From the NCBI RefSeq assembly GCF_001042985.1, contig NZ_JYKY01000004.1:1-64000 (forward strand): 64,000 nucleotides of DNA, written 5' to 3'. Each line of letters begins with the position of its first letter. Position 1 is the first letter of the stretch. This stretch comes from Pseudomonas lundensis (GTDB lineage Bacteria; Pseudomonadota; Gammaproteobacteria; Pseudomonadales; Pseudomonadaceae). The position numbers were made by a program, and so were the translations under genes. This document shows positions 44,611 to 55,307 of the stretch, one piece after another. The notes beneath the pieces are model-generated. The model was not told the DNA's origin, ran no database searches, and saw nothing but the letters and a program-made list of their open reading frames with translations.

Positions 44611-45864
44611 TCAAGGGGTGCGCGGCAGGATATGCGCCACACTCAAGCGTTCCGGTGTGAAGTACGTGTTGGCCACACGCAGGATGTCCTCGGCCGTGAT
44701 GCGGCGTATCTGTTGGGCTTCGTCATCGATCAGCGTCCAGGATTGACCGATGGCAAGCAGGTTGCCGATCACCGAGGCCTGCATTTCCAGGGTGTCCAGA
44801 TCGTTAAGGTAGGCCAGAGCCTGATGTCGGCCGTAGCACAGCGTGTCTGTATCCAGTGCGTGATTTTTGAGTGTTTCCAGCAGTTGCTTTATTTCCAGCT
44901 CAACGTGATCGATAGACGCCGAGGTGTGTTCGCCGAGGGTGGCGCTGATCAGGAACAGATCATCTTTCAGGCGATAGCCCGGAAAGCGGCTGATCGCGCT
45001 GCTCAGGGTTTGCGCGCCACCGGACAACTTGCCCGGTAGCCAGGCCTGCGGGCCTCTGGTCAACAAGGCGCTGATGACTTGCAACGCGCGCAGGTCGCGT
45101 GTGTCTTCAACGGTGGCCAGCCCAGGGGTGTTGAAGGCCAGTTGCAGGCGCGGCCTCGGGGTATCGAGGTATTGAGTGAGTCTGCGTTCATCGCCAAGGG
45201 GCTGGCTGGCAGGCTGTTCTATCGGAGTAAAGCCATTGAAACGCGGAACACCGCCAAACATGCGCTGGACCAAAGGTTGAATCTCTTCAAGGGTGGTATC
45301 GCCTGCCACGACCAGAATCGAATTGTTGGGCGCGTAGCCTTCTTCATGCCAGCGCAGTACATCCGCGACCGTCATGCGCTCAAGGTGGTCGATGTTTGCA
45401 AATTTGTAGACCTTGCCGGCCGAGGGGAAAATCAGCTGTTCGAATTCAGGGCTGATCCAGTGATCCGAGGTGAAGTACGGCTCGCTCAGTTCCAGTTCTC
45501 GCGTGCGCAGGAGGCCTTTGTTGAGGCGCTCCTGGGTCAGTACGGGGGTTGCCATCCTGCCCGCCAGCAATTGCAGAACCGTTTGCAGTCCGGTTCGCGG
45601 CGCTTCGAGGCTGTAAGTGCTGAGGTGGTAATCGAGCCAGCCGTTGGCAACGGCGCCGATTGTCTTCTCCAACGCTTTGTCTTTGAAGGTGGCGCCACCC
45701 GCCAGATAGGCCAGACCGCGCTGGTCCGGGCGTTCATGGTCGGTGCCGACTTTGTGGAACAACGAGGCGCAGATAGCCTCGGTGCGGTGATCCTGGCGCA
45801 CAACGACGTGTAGGCCGTTGTCCAGTGTGTAGGCGTAAGTCGGTTTTTCAGTGGTAGGGCTCAT
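44611..45864 (-). CDS. Orphan M16 homologue with destroyed zinc motif and no signal peptide
   Basis: A 417-residue protein related to the catalytic M16 halves (YTLDNGLHVVVRQDHRTEAI, then YAPNNSILVVAGDTTLEE) but with YLAGG at 53-57 where HALEH is expected, and RELELSEP in place of the distal glutamate block. It starts directly with MSPTTEKPTYAYTLDNGL and has no export signal, so it should stay in the cytoplasm. No partner gene adjoins it. It may be a binding or chaperone subunit, or a protein on the way to loss, though the frame is intact. Confidence 0.8.
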   Translation of the reverse strand: MSPTTEKPTYAYTLDNGLHVVVRQDHRTEAICASLFHKVGTDHERPDQRGLAYLAGGATFKDKALEKTIGAVANGWLDYHLSTYSLEAPRTGLQTVLQLLAGRMATPVLTQERLNKGLLRTRELELSEPYFTSDHWISPEFEQLIFPSAGKVYKFANIDHLERMTVADVLRWHEEGYAPNNSILVVAGDTTLEEIQPLVQRMFGGVPRFNGFTPIEQPASQPLGDERRLTQYLDTPRPRLQLAFNTPGLATVEDTRDLRALQVISALLTRGPQAWLPGKLSGGAQTLSSAISRFPGYRLKDDLFLISATLGEHTSASIDHVELEIKQLLETLKNHALDTDTLCYGRHQALAYLNDLDTLEMQASVIGNLLAIGQSWTLIDDEAQQIRRITAEDILRVANTYFTPERLSVAHILPRTP

Positions 45865-46000
45865 GGTTCACATTCCGTTGTTTGGATAACGCCGATCGGT
45901 GCAGATGCGCACGTAAGGAGAGCGATCGGGTCGAGCACACAGAATGCGTGGTTGCCGGGCAGGCGAGGCGGTACATAGATAGGGCAGTTGCAGGTGACAT

Positions 46001-46033
46001 GCAGTCGTTGCCGCCATGGACGGCAGCGACTGC
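46001..46033 (-). terminator. Hairpin downstream of rsmD
   Basis: GCAGTCG-T-TGCCG (46001-46013) pairs with CGGCA-G-CGACTGC (46021-46033), one T-G wobble, seven-base loop, 18 bases after the rsmD stop. There is no T run, so termination would be weak. The remainder of the 186-bp gap to the orphan M16 gene shows nothing recognisable. Confidence 0.5.
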
Positions 46034-46050
46034 ACAGAGATCAGCGGCGC

Positions 46051-46659
46051 TTATTGTTCAGCAGGCACCTGAGGCGCTTCACGCTGCCACAGGGCGTAGT
46101 TCACGCCCCCGGCTTTTTGTTCGCGGTGCAGGCGCCAGTTGGCAGGTAAGCCCAGTTCCGAAGGGCGGACTTCGCTCTCGGTGTAGACCCAGGCCTCGTC
46201 TGCCAGCCAGCCGCGCTGTTCCAGCAGGTCGCAGGCAGGCTTGAGCAGGTCCTTGTGGAACGGCGGGTCGAGGAAGACCACGTCAAACGTGTCGCCGGGG
46301 GCGGCATCCAGATAACGCAGGGCGTCCGTCTGCTGCACCTGGCCTACGGTGCACCGCAGGATGCCCATGTTCTCGCGGATGTTGGAAATCGCATCGCGAT
46401 TGCTGTCCAGTGCCACGCCCTTGGCGGCGCCACGGGACATGGCTTCGAGGAACAGTGCGCCGCTGCCGGCAAACACGTCCAGGACCTTGGCGCCGCCGAT
46501 GTAGGGCGCGAGCCAGTTGAACAGGGTTTCACGTACACGGTCGGGTGTAGGCCGCAGGCCTTCTACGTGGGGGAAGTCGAGCTTGCGGCTGCGCCATTCC
46601 CCGCCAATGATGCGTAACTGACCCGCACCCGAGTGCGATGTGTTTTTGGGCTTTGCCAT
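46051..46659 (-). CDS. rsmD: 16S rRNA m2G966 methyltransferase
   Basis: A 202-residue SAM-dependent enzyme. GQLRIIGGEWRSRKLDFP is the RsmD opening, then RPTPDRVRETLFNWL, the SAM motif VLDVFAGSGALFLEAMSRGA near 60 and the catalytic loop FLDPPFHKDLL near 128. Its start shares one base with the stop of the M16 gene (TAATG). The order M16-M16-rsmD is the ancestral Pseudomonas arrangement. Confidence 0.95.
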   Translation of the reverse strand: MAKPKNTSHSGAGQLRIIGGEWRSRKLDFPHVEGLRPTPDRVRETLFNWLAPYIGGAKVLDVFAGSGALFLEAMSRGAAKGVALDSNRDAISNIRENMGILRCTVGQVQQTDALRYLDAAPGDTFDVVFLDPPFHKDLLKPACDLLEQRGWLADEAWVYTESEVRPSELGLPANWRLHREQKAGGVNYALWQREAPQVPAEQ

Positions 46660-48149
46660 TAATGCTCCGGAACCCCAAGAGGTTGCTCTGAAGGTTTATC
46701 GGTTGGAGGCGGCAGTGGTTTTTGCGGCACGGTTGGGCCGGCGGTCACCACGACCATTTTGTCGGCGCTCAGGTGCTTGTTCATGGCGGCCTTGACCTGC
46801 TCGGTGGTCAGGTTCTGGGACTGCTGCATGAAGGTTTCGAGATAGTCCAAAGGCAAATCGTAGAAGCCCATCGCGCCCAGTTGGCCGACGATGGCAGCGT
46901 TGCTGGCAGTGGACAGCGGGAAGCTGCCGGCCAGTTCACGTTTGGCATCGTCGAGTTCTTTTTGCGTCGGACCTTCTTTGAGGTAGTCGGCGAGGATGTC
47001 CTGCACCAGCTTGAGCGTGCCTTCGCTCAGCTCTGCGCGGGTTTGCAGGTTGATCATGAACGGACCGCGAGCCTGCATCGGGCTGAAGTTGGAGTACACG
47101 CCGTAGGTCAGGCCGCGTTTCTCGCGCACTTGCGTCATCAGGCGCGTACCGAAACCGCCACCGCCGAGTACCTGATTGCCCAGCGACAACGCGGCGTAGT
47201 CCGGGTCGTCGCGGTCAATGCCCAATTGCGACAGCAGCAAATGAGTTTGCTTGGACGGGAACTCGATGTGGGTTGCACCCGGCTTGGGCTCGGTCGGCTG
47301 CACGGTTTTTGGCAGCGCAGGGCCTTTGGGCAGTGCGGCCGATACTTGGGCGGCCATGGCTTGGGCCTCTTCGCGCGACAGGTCGCCGACGATCGCGATC
47401 ACGGCGTTGCCCGCCGTATAAGCCTTGTTGTGGAAGGCTTTGAGCTGGTCGACGGTAATTGACGTCACGGTTTGAGCATTGCCGTCGCTGGCGTGAGCAT
47501 ACGGGTGATTGCCGTACAGGCGCTTGAACAGCTCATCGCTGGCCAGTTTGCCGGGGTTTTGCTTCTGGAATTCAAAGCTGGCCAGCAGTTGGTTTTTGAT
47601 GCGGGCCAACGAGTCGGCCGGGAAGGTCGGTTGGCCAATCACTTCAGCAAACAGGTTTAACGCAGGCGCGCGTTTGGCCGGGTCGCTCAGGCTGCGCAGG
47701 GAGGCCACGGCCATGTCGCGATAGGCACCATTGCCGAACTCGGCTCCCAGGCCCTCAAAACCCTGGGCGATGGCGCCGACATCTTTACCGGCAACGCCTT
47801 CATTGAGCATGGCATTGGTCAGCAAGGCCAGTCCTGGGGTGTTGTCGTCCTGACTGCTGCCGGCGGCGAAGGTCACGCGCAGGTCGAACATCGGCAACTG
47901 GCGGGCTTCAACAAACAGGACTTTGGAGCCTTCGGCGGTTTTCCAGGTTTGAACATTCATGGCGCGGTGGCTGGGGGCCTTGCCGTCCAGTTCTGCCAGC
48001 GACTCCAGTGTGTGCTCGGTCTTGGCGTTTTCCAGTGCCGGGCTGGCTACGGACTCAGCCGGGCTGGCGAAATAGTAGCCGAGTGCGCCGACCAGAACAG
48101 CGGCGGTCAGGCCGAGCAGGGCGTAGCGGGGACCTTTACGCTCACTCAT
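46659..48149 (-). CDS. M16 peptidase homologue, non-catalytic partner (pair 1, ancestral)
   Basis: A 496-residue M16B protein with an N-terminal anchor (ALLGLTAAVLVGALGYYFAS). The zinc motif is absent (SSQDDNTPGLALLTNAML), and the C-terminal substrate segment TRLMTQVREKRGLTYGVYSN is present. It overlaps the catalytic gene by eight bases (ATGAGTGA) and matches the protein next to rsmD in P. aeruginosa. It probably works with the 48142 product in the periplasm. Confidence 0.9.
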   Translation of the reverse strand: MSERKGPRYALLGLTAAVLVGALGYYFASPAESVASPALENAKTEHTLESLAELDGKAPSHRAMNVQTWKTAEGSKVLFVEARQLPMFDLRVTFAAGSSQDDNTPGLALLTNAMLNEGVAGKDVGAIAQGFEGLGAEFGNGAYRDMAVASLRSLSDPAKRAPALNLFAEVIGQPTFPADSLARIKNQLLASFEFQKQNPGKLASDELFKRLYGNHPYAHASDGNAQTVTSITVDQLKAFHNKAYTAGNAVIAIVGDLSREEAQAMAAQVSAALPKGPALPKTVQPTEPKPGATHIEFPSKQTHLLLSQLGIDRDDPDYAALSLGNQVLGGGGFGTRLMTQVREKRGLTYGVYSNFSPMQARGPFMINLQTRAELSEGTLKLVQDILADYLKEGPTQKELDDAKRELAGSFPLSTASNAAIVGQLGAMGFYDLPLDYLETFMQQSQNLTTEQVKAAMNKHLSADKMVVVTAGPTVPQKPLPPPTDKPSEQPLGVPEH

Positions 48150-49497
48150 GGGTTTTCTCCTCGGGCAGTACGTGCGCAACGCTCAGACGGTCGCGAGTGA
48201 AATAGGTGCGGGCGGCTTGCTGGATGTCGGCCGGGGTCACTTTTTGCAGGTCTTGCAGCTCGGTGTCCATCAGCTTCCAGGACAAACCGACGGTTTCAAG
48301 CTGACCGATGGACGTGGCTTGCGAGGTGATCGAGTCACGTTCGTAGACCAGACCGGCGATCACTTGAGCGCGAACGCGTTCCAATTCTTCAGGCGTGGGC
48401 GGCGTCTTTTTCAGGTCGTCGAGCAAGCGCCACAGGCCAGCTTCGGCTTGAGCCATCGTGACCTTCTTCTGGCTGTTGGGCATGGCGCTGAGCAGGAACA
48501 GGCTGTCGCCCCGGGTGAACGCGTCATAGCTTGACGATGCGCCGGAGACCAGTTCTTCACCGCGCTCCAGTTGAGTGGGCATGCGCGCGCTGTAGCCGCC
48601 GTCCAGCAGGGCCGAGATCAGGCGCAGGGCGTTGACCGTGACCGGGTCTTTGGCGGTGGACACGCTCGGCACGTTAAAGCCCATCATCAGACTCGGGAGT
48701 TGGGTCTGCACATGAACCTTGAGCAGGCGCTCGCCGGGGGTCGGCAGTTCAAGCGGAGCCTTGGCGATCGGTACTTCACGCTTGACCACCGGGCCGAAAT
48801 AACGCTGGGCCAACGCTTTGACTTCGTCCGGGGTGACGTCCCCGACCACCACCAGCGTGGCGTTGTTCGGTGCATACCACTCTTCGTACCACGCGCGCAG
48901 CTCGGCAACGCTCATGCGCTCCAGGTCGACCATCCAGCCGATGGTCGGGGTGTGGTAGCCGCTGGACGGGTAGGCCATGGCGCTGAACAGTTCGTAGGCT
49001 TTGCTCATCGGTTGGTCATCGGTGCGCAAACGGCGCTCTTCCTTGATGACTTCGATCTCGCGTTTGAACTCTTCGGGCGGCAGACGCAGGCTGGCCATGC
49101 GGTCGGCTTCCAGCTCAAAGGCCACGCCCAGACGGTCGCGGGCCAGTACCTGGTAATACGCGGTGTAGTCGTCGCTGGTGAAGGCGTTTTCCTGTGCGCC
49201 CAGGTCGCGCAGGATCAACGAGGCTTCGCCGGGACCCACCTTGTTGCTGCCTTTGAACATCATGTGTTCAAGGGCATGGGACAGGCCGGTCTTGCCGGGT
49301 GTCTCGTAACTGGAGCCCACCTTGTACCAGACCTGCGACACCACGACCGGTGCGCGGTGGTCTTCGCGGACGATGACTTTAAGGCCATTGTCCAGACGGA
49401 ACTCATGGGTGGGTTGCGGCTCGGCTGCCAAGGCCGAAAGTGGAAGGCAAACTGTGCTGAGCAACAGGCCAGCAGCGCGGCGGGCTAGAGCATTCAT
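48142..49497 (-). CDS. M16 zinc peptidase, catalytic subunit (pair 1, ancestral)
   Basis: A 451-residue M16B peptidase with a signal peptide (AAGLLLSTVCLPLSALAA), HALEH at 74-78 and distal glutamate in EVIKEERR. It heads the M16-M16-rsmD operon, divergent from ftsY. Intact and typical of the genus; it is the likely parent of the duplicated copies at 43163 and 40297. Confidence 0.92.
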   Translation of the reverse strand: MNALARRAAGLLLSTVCLPLSALAAEPQPTHEFRLDNGLKVIVREDHRAPVVVSQVWYKVGSSYETPGKTGLSHALEHMMFKGSNKVGPGEASLILRDLGAQENAFTSDDYTAYYQVLARDRLGVAFELEADRMASLRLPPEEFKREIEVIKEERRLRTDDQPMSKAYELFSAMAYPSSGYHTPTIGWMVDLERMSVAELRAWYEEWYAPNNATLVVVGDVTPDEVKALAQRYFGPVVKREVPIAKAPLELPTPGERLLKVHVQTQLPSLMMGFNVPSVSTAKDPVTVNALRLISALLDGGYSARMPTQLERGEELVSGASSSYDAFTRGDSLFLLSAMPNSQKKVTMAQAEAGLWRLLDDLKKTPPTPEELERVRAQVIAGLVYERDSITSQATSIGQLETVGLSWKLMDTELQDLQKVTPADIQQAARTYFTRDRLSVAHVLPEEKTHE

Positions 49498-49852
49498 TCG
49501 TTTTTAAACCTGTAGGGCTGCCCGCTTGGCCTTAGCGTCTGCGGGTGAGGAGGTGCTAGGATACTGATCCGTTTTACTGGCGGCCACGCCTATCAGGCCT
49601 TTGACGATCAGACGACGTTTGATCGGGCAGTATAGGAGCCCGCTTGGAAGTGTGGATGTATCCCGGTAAATTTCGCTTTTTTGCCGATTTTCCCGATCCG
49701 GTTCCGAGTAAAGACGAAGTTTCGCAGGTGTTTTTTACCCTGCGACTAAGTTGTGTGCGAACGAGCTGACAAAAATACAGTCTTTTTCACACCGAATATT
49801 ATTTGCCGGGGCGCCACAGTGGCGCTTCGCTACGATGAGATAGCCGTCCTCC
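49498..49852. other. 355-bp divergent gap between M16 operon and ftsY
   Basis: This A/T-richer gap must hold the promoters of both operons. GATCA/TGATC arms occur at 49607-49620, and several T runs lie at 49676-49790. No convincing pair of -35 and -10 boxes with correct spacing was found on either strand, and no gene is visible. Confidence 0.5.
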
Positions 49853-51318
49853 ATGTTTGGTTCCAACGACGACAAGAAGAACCCAGCCAAGGCTGGCGAG
49901 AAAAAAGGCCTGTTCGGATGGCTGCGCAGAAAGCCGCAGGAAGCCGTCGTTGAACAGCCGGCTGCGGCCCCCGAGACAGCGCCCGAGACCTTGATCGACG
50001 CCGCGCCCGTGATCGTGGCGCCCACCCCTGAAGAAGTGGTGGTGATCGAGCCTGCTGTCGAGCCGCAGACCGCCGCTGAGCCATGGCCGCCTTTGCCCGT
50101 CCCGGAAGAGCCGGTGGCGTTGGTCGAGGACGTGCAAGCGCCGCATATCGTGCCGCCGATTCCGGCGCCGGAAATCGAGGTGGTCGCAGAACCTGTGTTC
50201 GCCACGCCACCTGCGGTCGAAGTGCTTGAGCACATCGAGCCCGTGATTGAACCAGCCCCTGCTCCTGTCATTGAACCGGTGGCCGAGCCCGTGGTGGTTG
50301 CACCTCGACCGGTGCCTGCCCCGGTCGTTGAAACGCCGCCTGCGGTGATTGAGGCTCCGGCTCCTAAGGCCGAACCTGCTCCCGAAGCCAAAACCGGTTT
50401 CTTTGCCCGTCTCAAGCAAGGTCTGTCGAAAACCAGCGCCAGCATTGGCGAGGGCATGGCCAGTCTGTTCCTGGGCAAAAAGGCCATCGATGACGACCTG
50501 CTCGAAGAAATCGAAACCCGCTTGTTGACGGCAGATGTGGGTGTCGAGGCCACGTCGGTGATCATCAAGAACCTGACGCAAAAAGTGGCGCGCAAGCAAT
50601 TGACGGATGCCGACGCGTTGTACAAATCCTTGCAGGACGAGCTGGCAGCGATGCTCAAGCCGGTTGAACAGCCGCTGAAAATCGAATCGCAAAACAAGCC
50701 GTTCGTGATTCTGGTGGTCGGCGTGAATGGGGCGGGCAAAACCACCACCATCGGCAAACTGGCGAAAAAACTGCAACTCGAAGGCAAGAAAGTCATGCTC
50801 GCTGCGGGCGATACTTTCCGCGCTGCGGCGGTGGAGCAATTGCAAGTGTGGGGCGAGCGCAACCACATCCCCGTGATTGCACAGCACACCGGTGCCGACT
50901 CCGCCTCGGTGATCTTCGACGCCGTACAAGCGGCCAAGGCCCGCGGGATTGACGTGCTGATCGCGGACACGGCCGGGCGCCTGCACACCAAAGACAACTT
51001 GATGGAAGAACTGAAAAAGGTTCGCCGCGTGATTGGCAAGCTCGACGAAGACGCGCCGCACGAAGTGCTGCTGGTGCTCGACGCCGGTACTGGCCAAAAC
51101 GCCATCAGTCAGGCCAAACAATTCAATCAGACGGTCGCGCTGACCGGCTTGGCGCTGACTAAGCTGGACGGTACGGCCAAAGGTGGCGTGATCTTCGCCC
51201 TGGCCAAGCAATTCGGCATCCCGATCCGCTTTATTGGTGTCGGTGAAGGCATCGATGATTTGCGCACGTTTGAATCCGAACCCTTTGTTCAGGCTCTGTT
51301 TGCGGAGCGGGAGCGTCC

Positions 51319-51322
<4 letters not shown>
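49853..51322 (+). CDS. ftsY: Signal recognition particle receptor FtsY
   Basis: A 489-residue GTPase that receives SRP-bound ribosomes at the inner membrane. Residues 1-20 include a basic amphipathic patch KKGLFGWLRRKP for membrane binding; 25-175 are an acidic Pro/Ala/Val/Glu-rich linker; the NG domain follows, with GVNGAGKTTTIGKLA near 290, DTAGRLHTKDNLM near 372 and TKLDGTAKGG near 437. The linker is longer and more repetitive than the rest. It starts the ftsY-ftsE-ftsX-rpoH block, overlapping ftsE by four bases. Confidence 0.96.
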
Positions 51323-51986
<664 letters not shown>

Positions 51987-51990
<4 letters not shown>

Positions 51991-53009
51991 GTGCAACACG
52001 CAGCCCCAAGGTATCGGAGCGCGTTGCGCCCAAGGCCGCTGAACCGCAGCCACCGAAGAAAAAGCACGATGAAGACGACGGCCCGACGTTTGGCATGTTG
52101 TTTCACGCCTGGATCGACGCGCACCGCGCCAGTTTGCTCGACAGCCTGCGGCGTTTGGGCAAGCAGCCGATTGGCAGCTTTTTTACCTGCCTGGTGATGG
52201 CCGTGGCGCTGAGCTTGCCCATGGGCCTGTCGTTGTTGCTTAACAATGTGGAACGCCTGGGAGGCTCGTGGCAGCGCGCAGCACAGATTTCGGTGTACTT
52301 GCAGATGGACGCCACGGGCGATCAGGGCGAGCAACTGAGCAATCAGATAAAAGGTATGGCCGGTGTCGCGCAGGCTGAGTTCATCAGCCGCGAACAAGCC
52401 CTTGAAGAGTTCCAACAGCAGTCAGGGCTGGGCGAAGCGCTCAAGGAGCTGCCGGATAACCCGTTGCCGGGCGTGGTCCTGGTGACGCCGAATGAGGTAG
52501 ATAAAGCCACCCTTGAGGCCCTTCGCGAGCGACTTTCCGAGTTGCCGAAAGTGCAACAGGCGCAACTTGATCTAGTCTGGGTTGAGCGTCTGGCGGCCAT
52601 CCTCAAATTGGGTGATCGTTTTGTGTTCGGTTTGACGGTGCTGCTGGTCTCGGCCCTGTTGCTGGTGATCGGTAATACGATTCGGCTGCATATCGAGAAC
52701 CGCAGAGTCGAGATTGAGGTCACCAAGCTGGTCGGCGGTACTGACAGCTATGTGCGTAGGCCGTTTCTATACATGGGCGCGCTTTATGGCTTTGGTGCCG
52801 GTGTACTTTCGTGGGGCGTTCTGGCGTTCGGTCTGAACTGGCTCAATGACGCGGTTGTCGGGCTGGCCGGTCTTTATGGCAGCGATTTTGCCCTCGCGGG
52901 CGTGCCTGTTGCCGACGGTCTGTCGCTCTTGCTTGGCGCGGTACTGTTAGGGTATATCGGTGCATGGATTGCGGTAGCACGGCATTTACGTGAGCTTTCA
53001 CCCAAGTAG
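51987..53009 (+). CDS. ftsX: Cell division membrane protein FtsX
   Basis: A 340-residue membrane partner of FtsE. A Pro/Lys-rich cytoplasmic N terminus of about 45 residues precedes the first helix (FTCLVMAVALSLPMGLSLLL near 70). The periplasmic loop (about 90-205) would bind the hydrolase activator, and three more helices follow, with VEIEVTKLVGGTDSYVRRPF between. Length fits Pseudomonas FtsX. Confidence 0.95.
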
Positions 53010-53121
53010 TTTCATTTTTACCTGTTGACCTTTTCAGCTTATGTGGGAACTTTTTTTGTGGTTCCCGGTCAATTTTCGCAGTGCTGAACTGCACGAGTTA
53101 TGTGAGTCGGAGGTTTTTCGT

Positions 53122-53976
53122 ATGACCACTTCTTTGCAACCTGCGTATGCGTTGGTCCCTGGTGCGAACCTTGAGGCCTACGTAAACACCGTGAACAACA
53201 TTCCACTGCTGACGCCGGAGCAGGAGCGTGAACTGGCCGAGAGTCTCTATTATGAGCAGGATCTTGAGGCGGCTCGGCAGATGGTGCTCGCCCACCTGCG
53301 TTTTGTCGTACACATCGCTCGTAGTTATTCGGGCTATGGCCTGGCACAGGCCGACCTGATCCAGGAAGGCAATGTTGGCCTGATGAAAGCGGTCAAACGC
53401 TTCAACCCTGAAATGGGTGTGCGTCTGGTGTCGTTCGCTGTGCACTGGATCAAGGCTGAAATTCACGAGTTCATCCTGCGCAACTGGCGGATCGTGAAAG
53501 TGGCGACCACCAAGGCGCAGCGCAAACTGTTCTTCAACCTGCGCAGCCAGAAAAAACGGCTGGCCTGGCTGAACAACGACGAAGTACATCGCGTGGCTGA
53601 GAGCCTTGGCGTTGAACCGCGCGAAGTACGTGAGATGGAAAGCCGGTTGACCGGCCATGACATGGCGTTCGACCCGGCTGCTGAAGCGGACGATGACAGT
53701 GCGTTCCAGTCGCCAGCCAACTATCTGGAAGACCACCGCTACGACCCTGCGCGTCAACTGGAAGATGCTGACTGGACCGATAACTCCACCAGCAACCTGC
53801 ACGAAGCGCTGGAAGTGCTGGATGAACGCAGCCGCGACATTCTCTATCAGCGCTGGTTGGCTGAAGAGAAAGCCACGCTGCATGACCTGGCACAGAAGTA
53901 CAACGTGTCTGCCGAGCGTATTCGTCAGCTGGAAAAAAGCGCGATGAACAAGCTCAAACTGTCGATTGCCGCCTAA
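53122..53976 (+). CDS. rpoH: RNA polymerase heat-shock sigma factor sigma-32
   Basis: A 284-residue sigma-70-family factor. The hallmark RpoH box QRKLFFNLR is near residue 133, region 2 in [20 protein letters not shown] near 78, and region 4 [20 protein letters not shown] near the end. The start [17 protein letters not shown] at 53122 follows GGAGG; an upstream open frame is leader. The 112-base leader after ftsX, with TTGACC at 53026, may carry its own promoter and a heat-sensitive fold. Perfect terminator follows. Confidence 0.96.
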   Translation: MTTSLQPAYALVPGANLEAYVNTVNNIPLLTPEQERELAESLYYEQDLEAARQMVLAHLRFVVHIARSYSGYGLAQADLIQEGNVGLMKAVKRFNPEMGVRLVSFAVHWIKAEIHEFILRNWRIVKVATTKAQRKLFFNLRSQKKRLAWLNNDEVHRVAESLGVEPREVREMESRLTGHDMAFDPAAEADDDSAFQSPANYLEDHRYDPARQLEDADWTDNSTSNLHEALEVLDERSRDILYQRWLAEEKATLHDLAQKYNVSAERIRQLEKSAMNKLKLSIAA

Positions 53977-53988
53977 ATCGGCCGACAA

Positions 53989-54018
53989 AAAAACGCCCCG
54001 CTGAGTCGGGGCGTTTTT
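53989..54018 (+). terminator. Terminator of rpoH
   Basis: AAAAACGCCCCG (53989-54000) pairs perfectly with CGGGGCGTTTTT (54007-54018) across a six-base loop, 12 bases past the rpoH stop. It may also stop mtgA transcription from the other side. Confidence 0.95.
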
Positions 54019-54054
54019 GTATGTGCATCACGCTGAAGTGCCGAGAGTCAGGGG

Positions 54055-54777
54055 CTACAAGGGCCACGGCGCCTGGCGTGAGTTGTTCAGGGTGTCCAGA
54101 TAACTGTCCCCGCCCAATTGACGCATTTGCTGGCGTATCCAGGCCGCACGCGTGCTCACATACGCAGACGGGCGACCGGCGCTCCAGTTGCGCGGGTTCG
54201 GCAATACCGTGGCCAATTGGCTGGCCTGCTGACGGCTCAACCGGGCAGCACTCACGCCAAAATGATGTTGCGCGGCCGCTTCGGCGCCAAACACGCCGTC
54301 ATCCCACTCGGCGCTGTTGAGGTAGACCTCCAGAATGCGTTGCTTGGGCCACAACACTTCAATCAGCCCCGTGAACCAGGCTTCCAGCCCTTTGCGCAGC
54401 CAGCTGCGGCCCGACCACAAAAACAGGTTTTTAGCGACTTGCTGACTGAGGGTGCTGGCCCCGCGCAATGTGCCGCCCCGCTCGTTGTGCACGAACGCGG
54501 CGCGAATGGCACTCAGGTCAAAGCCCCAATGCTCGGCAAATTTCTGATCCTCGCCGGCAATGACGGCGACTTTCAAATCATTGGAGATCTCGTCCCATGG
54601 CCGCCAGCTGCGTTGCAGGTCGATGGGCTGGCCGTCGAACCACGATTCAACCTTGCGCTCCACCATCAGCGCGGTGCCTGGCGGTGGCACCCAGCGGATA
54701 ATCAGCACCAGCACTGCACTGCCGGCAGCGAACCACAGCAGGGCTTTGAACAATCGATGAACCAGTAAACGCAGCAT
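54055..54777 (-). CDS. mtgA: Monofunctional peptidoglycan glycosyltransferase
   Basis: A 240-residue GT51 enzyme that polymerises lipid II into glycan strands. One membrane anchor (LFKALLWFAAGSAVLVLIIR) near residue 10 precedes the periplasmic catalytic domain: catalytic glutamate in GEDQKFAEHWGFD, GASTLSQQVAKNLFLW, and ILEVYLNSAEWDDGVFGAEA. The ATG at 54777 is chosen for family length; an in-frame ATG at 54810 would add 11 residues. Confidence 0.93.
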   Translation of the reverse strand: MLRLLVHRLFKALLWFAAGSAVLVLIIRWVPPPGTALMVERKVESWFDGQPIDLQRSWRPWDEISNDLKVAVIAGEDQKFAEHWGFDLSAIRAAFVHNERGGTLRGASTLSQQVAKNLFLWSGRSWLRKGLEAWFTGLIEVLWPKQRILEVYLNSAEWDDGVFGAEAAAQHHFGVSAARLSRQQASQLATVLPNPRNWSAGRPSAYVSTRAAWIRQQMRQLGGDSYLDTLNNSRQAPWPL

Positions 54778-54854
54778 AGATGGCTTGGCCGAACCCGTTG
54801 AGCGGGCCATTATACAGACCCTGCGCCATTCGATGACCTTACGGGAGTGCCCCC

Positions 54855-55226
54855 ATGCTGCGCGTTTTTCTGATGCTGGCTGCGTTTTTTGGCTTTACCG
54901 GTGTGGCGCTTGGCGCCTTTGCAGCCCACGGCTTGAAAAGCCGTTTGAGCGAACAGTATCTGGCTGTTTTTCATACAGGCGTCACCTATCAACTGGTTCA
55001 CACCCTGGCTCTGCTGGGCGTGGCGTTGCTTGCCACCCAGCTGCAAAGCCGCCTGGTGACGTGGGCAGGCTTGTGTTTCGCCGTGGGGATCGTGCTGTTC
55101 TCCGGCAGCTTGTACCTGCTGACGATGAGCGGTATCGCCAAGCTGGGGATGATCACCCCGATTGGCGGCGTGGCTTTTTTGGCGGGCTGGTTGTGCCTGG
55201 GACTGGCCGCCTGGCGCCTGAGCTGA
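54855..55226 (+). CDS. DUF423 (YgdD-type) membrane protein
   Basis: A 123-residue protein with four hydrophobic helices. GAFAAHGLKSRLS near 20 and the paired GxxLFSGSLY near 78 are DUF423 marks. It lies between mtgA and thiS, as in other Pseudomonas. Role unknown. Confidence 0.87.
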   Translation: MLRVFLMLAAFFGFTGVALGAFAAHGLKSRLSEQYLAVFHTGVTYQLVHTLALLGVALLATQLQSRLVTWAGLCFAVGIVLFSGSLYLLTMSGIAKLGMITPIGGVAFLAGWLCLGLAAWRLS

Positions 55227-55307
55227 GGGCGCAAGATGAATGGCTTGGGTCGACCTGACGGATCGGGCTAGAATGCTGGCCCCCTAAAAATGAAGGCAGC
55301 GTCGAGC

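Noticed and set aside
45882..46244. 120-codon plus-strand frame in the rsmD/orphan M16 gap
   Set aside because: It runs into rsmD antisense, has no family and no ribosome site.
49853..50380. Repetitive Pro/Ala/Val/Glu segment of FtsY as a possible insertion
   Set aside because: Long acidic linkers before the NG domain are normal for FtsY; the repeat character is within family habit.
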